From Palaemon carinicauda (lineage: Eukaryota; Arthropoda; Malacostraca; Decapoda; Palaemonidae): 64,000 nt of DNA. Shown in pieces: positions 55,123-64,000 of this stretch. Location of the stretch: positions 86,510,120 to 86,574,119 of the forward strand of contig NC_090751.1 of assembly GCF_036898095.1 (NCBI RefSeq), given 5' to 3'. Position 1 is the stretch's first letter; each line of letters starts with the position of its first letter. A program made the translations under genes and the position numbers. The notes beneath the pieces were generated by a model. The model saw only the letters and a list, made by a program, of their open reading frames with translations. It did no database searches and was not told where the DNA came from.

Positions 55123-55243
55123 AAGGCGAGAGCCTTGAGGAACTTACCTCTGTGGGGTAAGTCGGTGTTCCCCCTGAAGGCAGTAGAGGAGACTATGGAG
55201 AGGGTCAGGAAGCTTAAGGAAGCGGGAGATCCCAGACCCTCAC

Positions 55244-57349
55244 ATGTCCCTCACTCATCCCGCGCTTCGCCGGTCCAGCCTAGAAGGGACTCCCCGTCGG
55301 TGTCTTGACACCAGAGCTCGCAGCCCTCCCATAGGGGTACTTCGGCCCCACAATCGAACTTCAGGTCAACCTATTCTAACTCCAGGAGAGGGCGTTCCAG
55401 CCATGCCTCTAGAAGGAGATAGGAAGGGATGCCCCCTACTCCTGCCGAAGCCTCAGGTTGGGGGATGCCTCAAACACTCTTGGCAAGCTTGGCGGGACCA
55501 CGCAGCGGACCCGTGGACCGTAGCAGTACTGAAGGAAGGGTACAGGTTGCCCTTCCTAGCGGAACCGCCCCCTCTGATCCCGGACCAACAGGCAGAGTGG
55601 TTGGCGCCCAAGGACCCCTTGAGAAGACCTGCATTGCAGGAGGAAGTATTGGCCATGCTCGCTAAAGGGGCGGTAGAGCCAGTCAAGAATCCAGGACCGA
55701 GGTTCTACAGCAGACTCTTCCTGGTGGAGAAAGCGACAGGGGGTTGGAGACCGGTCATATATCTCTTGGCCCTCAACAAGTTCGTGTGCAAGACCGACTT
55801 CAAGATGGACACCCGAAGTCGGTCTTGGTGGCCTTGAGAGAAGAGGACTTCATGATGTCCATAGATCTCAAGGACGCCTACTTCCAGATCCCTGTCCACG
55901 CCTCCAGCAGGAAGTTCCTAAGAGTAAAATGGGGTACCCAGACATTACAATTCAGAACCCTCTGCCTCTGCTTCGGACTGTTGACAGCTCCTCAGGTCTT
56001 CACGAGAGTCTTCGCAACAGTCTCAGCCGGGGCACACGAACAGGGCATCCGCCTGATTCGGTACCTAGATGACTGGTTGTTGCTTTCAGCCTCAGAGGGA
56101 GCACTGAGGGAGCAAAGTGCGAAGCTTCTGCGGTTCTGCGGTGTCTTGGGTATCAACATCAACTTGGAAAAATCACAGCTGATACCCTCTACTAGGATGA
56201 CCTACCTAGGAATGGTTCTAGACTCCCGGTTGGCGAGAGCCTTCCCCTCCTCGGAGAGGCTAGACAACCTAGATCAGATACTCCGGCCCTTCCTAATGGG
56301 CTAGCCCAGGAGAGCCAAGGACTGGCAAAGATTGATAGGCCACCTCGTGTCATTGGAGAAGTTGATCCCCCAGGGGAGGCTCAAACTCAGGGGCATTCAA
56401 TGGAACCTGAAGGAGCTTTGGAACCAGGGGGACTTCCCGCACAAGATAGTCCCGGTGTTCCCGGAGACGAAAGAAGTTCTGAAGTGGTGGCACAACAGGA
56501 CAAACACCCTTAAAGGAATGCCCCTCGCAGACGACCCTCCGGAGATGCTGCTGTTCACGGACGCATCCAAGGAGGGTTTGGGGAGCCCATCTTGTCGACA
56601 AGTCAGCAAAAGGGAAATGGGGCTTCGAGGACAGGAGCCGTCATATAAACGTGCTTGAATTGATGGCCTTGCAAAGGGCATGCCGAGAATTTGTCCATCT
56701 ACTTCGGGGAAACACCGTGGCTCTGATGTGCGACAACGCCACGGTGGTGGCCTACGTGAAAAAGCAAGGACTGAAGTCGAAGGAGCTGTGCAGTCTCACA
56801 ACTGTATTCCTGGAATGGGCAGAGGAGGAGCAGATCAAGATCACGGTAAGGTTCATTCCGGGAAAGAAGAACGTCCTAGCCAACGGCCTCAGCAGGGTGG
56901 GTCAAGCAGTAGGGTCTGAATGGTCCCTACACCCGAGAGTGGCCCAGACTATCATCCTGAAGTGGGGCTCTCCGGTAATAGACCTCTTCGCCACGAGGCT
57001 AAACGCACAGCTCCCCGTGTTTTGTTCTCTTGTGCCACATCCGACAGCAGCGTTCGAGGATGCCTTTCAACATCCTTGGGACAATTTCGACGTATACGCC
57101 TTCCCCCCCTTCGGGATGATTAGACAAGTTCTTAACAGAGTGAGGTGGGCGAACAACCTGTGGATGACTTTGGTAGCGCCCTGGTGGCCGGAGAGAGAAT
57201 GGTTCGCGGACCTAAAGGAACTGGCGCGCCTTCCGCCTTGGCCCCTTCCGGACAGCCCAGACCTCCTCCGGCAACCTCACTTCCAAAGGTTTCACGAAAA
57301 CCCTCGGTCCCTCTGCCTACACGCGTGGAGGTTATCGAGCGTCTCCTAA
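55244..57349 (+). pseudogene. Element H pol, frameshifted
   Basis: RT fingers are open to 55837 (FLVEKATGGWRPVIYLLALN; the usual Asp before Leu is Tyr). A frameshift near 55820 leads to DFMMSIDLKDAYFQIPVH, TAPQVFTRVF, YLDDWLLLSAS (YLDD at 56062-56073) and YLGMVL, ending at a TAG at 56302. RNase H starts LLFTDASKEG near 56550 and, after a frameshift, continues at 56651 with LELMALQRA, MCDNATVVAYVKKQG and ANGLSRV. The Dam-like block (VIDLFATRLN, VYAFPPFGMI, LVAPWWPEREWF) runs to 57349. Confidence 0.82.
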
Positions 57350-58371
57350 GGAGGGAAGGATATTCGTCGAAGACCGCAACAAGGCTGTCAGGTTACCTAA
57401 GACGGTCCTCGGTCGCGGTATACCAAGCAAAGTGGGCTACTTTTTCGAAATGGTGCACCTTTAAGAACATCAGGCCGTTAGCGGCCTCCATTCACGAGAT
57501 AGCCTACTTCCTGGTCTATCTGAGGGACGAAGTGGGCACATCCATACCAGCCTTCAAAGGAGTCCAAGCAGCGCTGGGCCAAGTCTTCCTCCTGAAGGGC
57601 ATCGACCTAGGAACCTCCAGACACATCTCGATGCTCATCAAGAGCTTCGAGCAGTCGTGTTCCCCTCAGGCCACTAAGGTTCCCTAGTGGGATGTGGCTA
57701 GAGTGCTGAAAGTGCTTTCAGAGCCTCCCTTCAAACCCCTCAAGGATGTCCTGGACAAGGAGCTCACCCTCAAGACAGTCTTCCTGTTAGCCCTTGCGTC
57801 GGCGAATAGAGTAAGTGAGATCCATGGGCTGTTATATGAGGTCTCACACTCAAAGGGGTGGCGAGAAGCAACTTTCAGGTTCTTACCTAACTTCGTAGCC
57901 AAGACCCAGAACCCAGCTGTTTGGGACCCTAGGTTTGAAGGGTTCTCAGTGCCAGCAATTCCGCGTTCAGACACCCCGAGGGACTTGCTACTGTGCCCGG
58001 TCAGAGCGGTACGTAAGTACCCAGAGAGAACTGCCAGACTTCGCCCTGGGATCAAGAGTCTGTTCGTCTCCTCAGGACTAGTGAAGAAGCCGGTCTCTAA
58101 GAACACGATCTCCATCTGGCTACGGCAGGTAATCACGAGAGCCTACGACAGTTAAGGGGTCTCCCTTCCGGGAAAGCCTAGACCCCATGACATTAGGGGC
58201 CTGAGTACTTCGTTGGCCTTCTAGAGGAACATGGCAGTGGGTCAGATCCTGAGTGTAGGCACTTGGTCAAGGCAGTCCACCTTTACGGCTCACTACCTAA
58301 AGGAATGTTCTAGAAAATCTTTGGACGGTTTCTCGCTTGTTCCCGTCATTTTTGAGCTCCAGAAGATTTAA
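57145..58371 (+). pseudogene. Element H tyrosine recombinase with in-frame stops
   Basis: One frame throughout, but interrupted by TAG near 57687 (between VP and WDV), TAA near 58155 and TAG near 58224. It keeps VYQAKWATFSKWC, the first Arg in ASANRVSEIHGLLYE, PHDIRGLSTSLAF with His and Arg, and FTAHYLKECS with the Tyr. Point stops only, no frameshift, suggest decay mainly by substitution. Confidence 0.83.
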
Positions 58372-58704
58372 GGTGTAGCCCCGGGGAAGCCGTGGGCGTT
58401 AAGTCCAAGAGACACAGGTTCCTTCCTTACCTTTTCCTCCCTTATCACCCTTCCCCTACATGACCCTTGATTCCTTCACCTTCCATAGGATACACGGTCA
58501 GTGAATGAATACGTCTCCGAGGACTTTTACAGAGGTGAGTTACTTTGACACTAAGATGGTTTTTTGCGTAGTTTTCCCTAATTTCTCGTTTCTATTTTTG
58601 GGTCAGCAGAACCTAGCCTCCTATCTAGGTTCGTTTTTTCCCTTCGTCAACGGTCTCTAGGTCCGTAAGGCCACTCCCACCTCCTAAAGTATAAGTCTCC
58701 TAAG
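58372..58704 (+). other. 3' non-coding region of element H
   Basis: No ORF. It lies between the recombinase stop and the internal complementary region. Confidence 0.5.
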
Positions 58705-58800
58705 AAAGTAGTTCGAGGTAAGTACTCCGTGTTGGAACAAATCACAAATTTTAAGTAATTTGTATTTTTCCTAACAGTACTTACCTCGAACTACTTTCGG
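58705..58800 (+). repeat. Internal complementary region of element H
   Basis: It reads GTAGTTCGAGGTAAGTACTC, then GTGTTGGAACAA (left end in reverse complement), then AATTTGTATTTTTCCTAACA (right extension in reverse complement). Confidence 0.9.
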
Positions 58801-58856
58801 GTTATGGCCCACCCATCCTGCCCCGAGTACCTTACAGGAGTTTTAGAAACCTATCT

Positions 58857-59058
58857 ATCATAAACTTACTGGAGGTCGAGATCTGAGCGAGCCCGCTCTC
58901 TGACCTCGGGTCGCCTCATGGCGCATATTCCACCGCCAGAGGTTCCCCGCATAGAAAACGCGGATAGGGTAAACTACACAAAATTCTGGTCGGTTGGGAG
59001 GAAATCCCAGATACTCCTAAGAAGTAGTTCGAGGTAAGTACTGTTAGGAAAAATACAA
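58857..59058 (+). repeat. Right inverted terminal repeat of element H with truncated extension
   Basis: It inverts 52816-52999. The extension TGTTAGGAAAAATACAA ends at 59058 and is followed directly by TTGTTCCGTAACTG of element I. Confidence 0.88.
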
Positions 59059-59297
59059 TTGTTCCGTAACTGAATACAATCCACGCTATTTACATGGGTA
59101 ATTACTTTGGCGACAGCCGATTATGAGCCATAAAGTTTCAACGAGTGTTTCCTACCCCACCGCTAGTTAGGGGGGGAGGTAGGGAGGGGTAGCTAGCTAC
59201 CCCTCCCCCTCAAACACACCGGTAACTGATTCACTTTACTTTAGGCTAAGAGAGACGACAGACCTGTCAGCGCTCTCCTCTTTGTTGACTGCCATAA

Positions 59298-59321
59298 TTT
59301 GGTTTGCTTTTTCTTTTCAGT
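59298..59321 (+). promoter_or_regulatory. Pyrimidine tract plus CAG before gag of element I
   Basis: TTTGCTTTTTCTTTTCAG about 32 nt before the gag ATG, at the same place as in D and F. Confidence 0.5.
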
Positions 59322-59352
59322 GAGTGTATGAAGATTGTCTCTATTACTCCTT

Positions 59353-62300
59353 ATGCGTACGTGCCCTGGACTTCCCGGCCGCCCCTGCGGGACCTTTATG
59401 TCGGCCGTGGAAACGGATCCTCACTCCTTATGCTCTCAGTGTATGGGCCAACGGTGTGATAGTTCTAATTTGTGCATTGAGTGTAGGGCGTGCTCTACCT
59501 CCCAGTGGTAGAGACGCCTCTTCGGAGGCCCATTGATGGTCAGCCTGCTGATCCCACGGCCCCTCGTGGGCGTATAAGGCGGAAGGCTCGTCCTCCCCTT
59601 CGCCGTAGAGGCCTTTCTTCCTCCTTCAAAGGGGTTAGGAGGCGCCTCTTCGGCTCGTCATCATCACAGTCCTCTGCGGAGGGGACGACTCTCCTCTCCT
59701 GACCTGCCTGCTACCAACCTTGACCTCTCCAGGGATCGTTCGTGATCCCTGTCGGAGGATGGTTGTCCTTCGTGACAATGTGAGCTGTCGCCCCAACCAT
59801 CGACATCTAAAGTTGCTGACGCGTTTTACGCACCGGAGACTGCCACTGCGCAGTCTCCTGACCCTTCGGGGTCTCAGGGACTTGAGCGCGAAACTGCGCC
59901 TCTCGCCCCTAAGCGTAAGGCTCCGCCTGCGCACCCTGCTGTTGTTCCTGATGTTCCTGACAAAGCGCCTCGGCGCTCACCCTTATGCGTTTGCGCCACT
60001 GTTCCTGTTGCTCGCCAGGGTTCCCCTGCGCGCCCACGCCCATCGGTGCCCCGTCGCCCTCCAGCAGTTCCTGAAGTAGCACGCAAGCGCCCAACCACGC
60101 AAACGCGCCCTGTTCCTGTTATAGTGCCGCCGCGCTCTCCTGCTTGCGGCCAGCTCCTGATATGGCGCCTACGCGTCCACCGGCGCCCCAGCGGCCTCCA
60201 GCGCTCACGCGCCCTCCGGCACCTCGCCGGCCCCCCGTTCCTGTTTCATTGCGTGCGATCCAGGAGGTTCCTGAGTTGGCGCACAGGCGCCCACAGGTTC
60301 CTACGGACTCGTCGCGTCCTGTGGGGGATAGACGCGATACGCGTCCCCGCGCGATTCCAGCTCCAGCGCGTCTCGCACACCCCTACGCCCCCGCGTGTCG
60401 CTTTGGACCCATCGCGCCCATCTAAGGAGGTTCGCGATACAAGGGAGGCTCGCGATACGAGAGAGGTTCGCGATGTGCGCCCGCGCGCAGTTCCTGTTCC
60501 AGCACCAACGCGACCACGCGTCGCGACAACTCAGCTCGTCGCCCCAGGGGTTGCCAAGCCAGCGCACGGGCGCTCACGGACGCCTCTGAAACCGCGCATA
60601 TCTACTACAGTTACGATCGCGCCCAAATCGCGCACTGTTCCTGCTACACGCCCCGTGCCTGTCTTTAAGTCAGCGGTGGTGGCGCAATTAACTCCAGAGC
60701 GCCCTCACACGGCTCGCACCACGCGACATCCAAAGCAGCGAACCCCGTTGCGACCTGTTCCTGATACGCGCCATGCGCGCCCACGATCGCCAGCGCAACT
60801 AGTGCTTACACAGGTGAGTAAACTGGTCCAACCAGACCATCACCAAACCTCTCGTTCTCAGGTCGCTCGCAACCCTGCTCTCGCGCTATCGCGCCCTCGG
60901 CCAGTCCTACCGGACATTGCTCGGGCGCTCCTGTTATCTCACGCACTCCAGGGCCGCACCAGGTCGCTACGCGCCCGTGTGTTCGGCCTCCTCCTGTTCC
61001 AGCTCCTGATCGCCGCACACCCACACCATCGCCCACGCGCTCTCGCAGGCATGTTCCCGCTCAGGCTGCCGTGCACCCTCGCGGCCACGCTCCCGCTCTG
61101 TCGCCAGCGCGCCATTGCTCCTGACCATCCTCCTGCGCGCCATCGCGCCCCCGCGCCCGCCCTCGCCCACGCGGGTGCGCGCGCGTGCGATTTTCCAGCA
61201 TCGTGCCCTCCTCTCGCGTGCGACCCTGATCTGGGCCCGTCACACGAGCCCCAGCGCGATCGCCGACAGGCGGATTCTTGCTTGTCGCGTTCCCCTCCCC
61301 GCAAGCGCAGACCAGCACGCTTGCCAGAGGGGGAACACTCCTCGGACAGGTCTAGGGATTCTTCTCTTACAGCCCTGCAGGCGAACCCTCGTTTGTCGAC
61401 TCCTCTTAGGGATCCCTCGATCCCCTTCCCTCCAGAGGGAGTGACTGACAGCGCTGCTGTCAGTCAACAGCCCTGGTTCGACACCCTACTCAGCTCTCGT
61501 GCGGGCGATTAAGCCAGCCCTCTCTGATTCGGGTTGCGAGCCAGCGGCAGCATCCTCCCCCCCTGAAGAGGAAGAGAGGAGTCTCTCCCGTGGAGCCTCC
61601 GCCGAGGCCTGTGCTGTCCCCGCGTAGATCCTTGCACAAGGCTCCTACTCCCCCTCAGACCTTCTCGCCCTCCCCTGTGGAGGAGGATTACCCCTCCTCA
61701 GGAGAGTTGGTTGAGCAGGAATACTCCCCCATCGCACCAATGGTGGACATTTCTCCTCTTCCCGAAAGGTCTCCTCATCCCGAGGTGTAGAAGGACCTGC
61801 CCCTTTCACTTCTAGAGTCCTGCATCCCGCCCAGGAGGGTACCTAAGGACTCTTAAGACGATTCCCAAATCGTCTGCTAGGATCAGACAGGAACAGCCCA
61901 GAGCCGTCGAGGATGCCCACGTTTCCCCCCAGGAAGAGCCTCTGGGGTCCGGAGACTTCGCTGCAAGTCCGACAGGAGGCGAGCACCAGGAGTCAGAACA
62001 TGCGTTCTGGCAAGTCCTGACTCTCATGAGGAACCTTAATGGGATTCCAGACCCTGAGGTCCCACCTCGTGAAGGTAAGGACACGGTACTGGATCGCGTC
62101 TACGGCACTCAGAAGCCCTCTAGGGCCAGCGCAGCATTGCCCTGGTCCCAAGGGAGGAAGAGCGCCAGAGACAAGATCGAGGGCCAGCTCGCGGAGCTTG
62201 CCTCCTTCAGCAGATCCAGTGCCGGGAATAAGCTCCTCCCTCCTCCTCGTGTCCATCAGAGGAGGTACTTTGAAATCCTCGAGGAGTCTTCGCTAAGCCT

Positions 62301-62883
62301 TCCCTTACATCACTCCGTGGAAGGACTCACAGGGGGAGTCCCTCTTGAGAGGCTCTCCAACCAGCACGTATCCTTCTCAGCCACTAAGATCCAGAGCCAG
62401 GAGAAGGTCATCAAGTGCGCCATGCAGGCCACTTCATGGCTCGACATCTGGCTGGGGTCTCTGGGCATCCTGGTGCGGTCCGAGGACCTCTCCAAGGAAA
62501 GCACCAGGAGAGCGCTGGAAACCTTTCTCCTCTCGAGCACTCGGACCATCGAGTTCCTGTCCCACCAAGTCTCGAGCTTGTGGGCCAACACAATCCTCAA
62601 GCGCCGGGACACTGTTGCCGAGAGGTTCCACCATAAGGTTCCCAGCGCCGAGTCGAGCAGGCTCAGACACTCTTCCGTCCTCGGTAAGAGCTTGTTTGAG
62701 CCTAAGGACATGGAGCTCTCTGCCGAGAGGTGGAGGAAATCCAACCAGGATTCCCTCATCCATAGGGCCCTGACATCGAGGCCTTACAAGCCTCCGGCGG
62801 TTCAGCAGCCCCGTCCCGTCAAGGATACGAAGAAGACTACCGTAGCAGCGAAGCCCAAGGTATCTAAGCCCTTTCCTGCCTAG
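59353..62883 (+). pseudogene. Element I gag with internal deletion
   Basis: The ATG at 59353 opens the Cys ladder (TCPGLPGRPCGTFMS, DPHSLCSQCMGQRC) and reaches a TAG right after STSQW near 59510. There it jumps to text that in D lies at about 26165. The Arg/Pro/Ala-rich repeat region runs about 59800-61330 in shifting frames. The conserved carboxyl domain is open from 62026 to 62883, the longest such frame in the family here (QATSWLDIWLGSLGILVRSE, TRTIEFLSHQVSSLWAN, KRRDTVAERF). Broken gag. Confidence 0.8.
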
Positions 62884-62959
62884 GGCAGGAGGGGAAAGAA
62901 GTCCTCCAGGGGAGGCAAGAACCCTAGAGGGACTGGCCGAGGTCGGAAGCGCTAGGGTT

Positions 62960-63547
62960 GGCAATCCCCCTGCGTGTCCACCAGTGGGGGGATGCCTGCA
63001 GAGTTGCGCAGCAAGGTGGCAGCAACTCGGGGCGGATGCCTGAACGGTCTCCGTGATATCCCTAGGGTATCGCGTCCCGTTCACAGCATCTCTCCCTCCC
63101 CTGACAGCGAATCCAGTGTCGTTGAGCTCTTTTGCCATGGGATCGGTAAAAGGGCAGGCCCTTTGGGCTGAAGTCCAGACCATGTTGGAGAAGGACACTC
63201 TCCAGGAGGTCGTGGACGGGTCCCCAGGCTTCTACAGTCGACTCTTTCTTGTGAGAAAGGCGTTTGGAGGCTGGAGACCAGTCATCGACCTCTCGACATT
63301 GAACGGGTTTGTCAAGCAGACTCCGTTCAGTATGGAGACGGCAGACACGGTCAGACTTGCAGTGAGACCACGAGACTTCATGTGCACACTGGATCTGAAG
63401 GACGCGTACTTCCAGATCCCAATCCATCCGTCTTCAAGGAAGTACCTGAGATTTTGCCTAGACAACAAGATCTACCAGTTCAAGGTGCTGTGTTTCAGTT
63501 TCTCCACAGCGCCTCAGGTGTTCACCAGAGTCTTCACCATCAAGTAG
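62960..63547 (+). pseudogene. Element I RT fragment
   Basis: Open at 63053-63547: FLVRKAFGGWRPVIDLSTLN, CTLDLKDAYFQIPIHPSS, FSTAPQVFTRVF, then TIK and a stop. The catalytic YLDD and everything downstream is missing because the sequence continues directly with AGCAGAGGGTTGAGGGCATT, which in D starts at about 31860. Confidence 0.85.
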
Positions 63548-64000
63548 CAGAGGGTTGAGGGCATTGTTACCCGGTTTTAGTCTGTGTGAATGAAAAGATC
63601 TGTCTGGCCCTTTTCTTTTCTTCATCCTCTCCTCCCTTGGGGAAAAACAGCATCCTGGGTCCTTTTCACAGCTGACCTCGATCCTCTGCAGGTAAGCCAT
63701 GCTTCCTTGTGTTCCTAGTATCAAGTTATAATACTGTCATGTCCCCATACCATGACGAGGTGGTATTGGGTAAGTCATAGCCTAGATTTCCTTCTAGAGA
63801 ACTCCAGGTCAACTTCCTAGGACATGTCACTGCTCAACTCCAGGTCAACTTCCTAGGACATGTCACTGCTCACCTTCACACACGACTTACGTAGGCCGCA
63901 GCAGCCCCTCAGTGGTCTGCGAGGCGCAAGGGCACCAACCTTGAGTTGCTGTATGAACTCGGGTTCGGGTCCCCTGGGCAAGCCAAAGCCAGTATGGCAG
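63548..64000 (+). other. 3' non-coding region of element I with 35-bp tandem duplication
   Basis: Aligned with D 31860-32290 and F 51965-52390. CTCCAGGTCAACTTCCTAGG with the 15 bases that follow occurs twice in tandem at about 63799-63868; D and F have one copy. The right repeat lies beyond the window. Confidence 0.7.

Larger units (their letters stand above)
52805..59058 (+). mobile_element. DIRS-like element H, both ends, decayed
   Basis: The left end is GTTCCAACACGGAGTACTTA. Left repeat about 52816-52999, internal complementary region about 58705-58800, right repeat about 58857-59041. The right extension stops after AGGAAAAATACAA at 59058, about 19 nt short of what the internal complementary region predicts, and element I begins at once. 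It is a third family: its gag has an Arg/Ser-rich domain, but its outer ends resemble those of D, F and I. Confidence 0.9.
59059..64000 (+). mobile_element. DIRS-like element I, internally deleted, right end outside window
   Basis: Same family as D and F: the left end TTGTTCCGTAACTG, the left repeat with CCCCACCGCTAGTTAG, the gag and the 3' region all align. Two large internal deletions are visible: within gag, from the Cys ladder to the Arg-rich part at about 59510, and from the RT (63543) straight into the 3' non-coding region. It lacks YLDD, RNase H, the Dam-like domain and the recombinase, so it can only be non-autonomous. Confidence 0.88.

Noticed and set aside
60046..61512. 488-residue open frame in element I
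   Set aside because: It crosses the biased gag repeat region and its frame does not stay aligned with the gag of D and F throughout; treated as part of a broken gag.

Overview
The window looks like the genome of a decapod crustacean (shrimp or prawn type). This is inferred from the very high load of DIRS-type (tyrosine-recombinase) retrotransposons, AT, TTA and GA microsatellites, AT-rich introns, and a dispersed repeat at about 36.77-37.52 kb that resembles, from memory, one common in decapod genomes. There are no prokaryotic operons, and no tRNA, rRNA or CRISPR locus was recognised.

The only host gene recognised is the 5' part of an OTUD6B-like deubiquitinase on the + strand. Coding exon 1 is at 32996-33074 and exon 2 at 39379-39542; both are bounded by consensus splice sites and join in frame. 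Later exons must lie beyond the window, because the rest of intron 2 is filled by retroelements to the right edge.

Everything else is mostly DIRS-like elements. They are labelled here A (1-2489, minus), R (degraded, about 7.4-8.8 kb), B (9767-16481), C (18086-24714), D (25108-32668), E (old, about 33.14-37.9 kb, in OTUD6B intron 1), F (40152-52785, in intron 2), G (46702-51567, nested inside the recombinase gene of F), H (52805-59058) and I (59059 to beyond 64000). A, B and C form one family. D, F, I and the older E and R form a second, H a third and G a fourth. Where ends are visible the elements have inverted terminal repeats whose left and right outer extensions differ. Just inside the right repeat sits an internal complementary region that equals the reverse complement of the joined right and left ends, which is the DIRS hallmark. 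Gene order is gag, then reverse transcriptase/RNase H/Dam-like methyltransferase-like domain, then an overlapping tyrosine recombinase.

G is the most intact element: RT with YLDD, RNase H, and a recombinase with R, H-x-x-R and Y all present, plus a predicted 615-nt spliceosomal intron joining a short first exon to the pol frame. B has an intact gag and an intact recombinase but a frameshifted RT. A and C share the same rearranged pol, the same RT-removing junction and the same stop codon, so they look like a non-autonomous subfamily moved in trans. F, H and I lie end to end in one orientation, with 19 bp between F and H and none between H and I. Host-like unique DNA is limited to about 2.5-7.4, 8.8-9.77, 16.5-18.08, 24.7-25.1, 32.67-33.14 and 37.9-40.15 kb.
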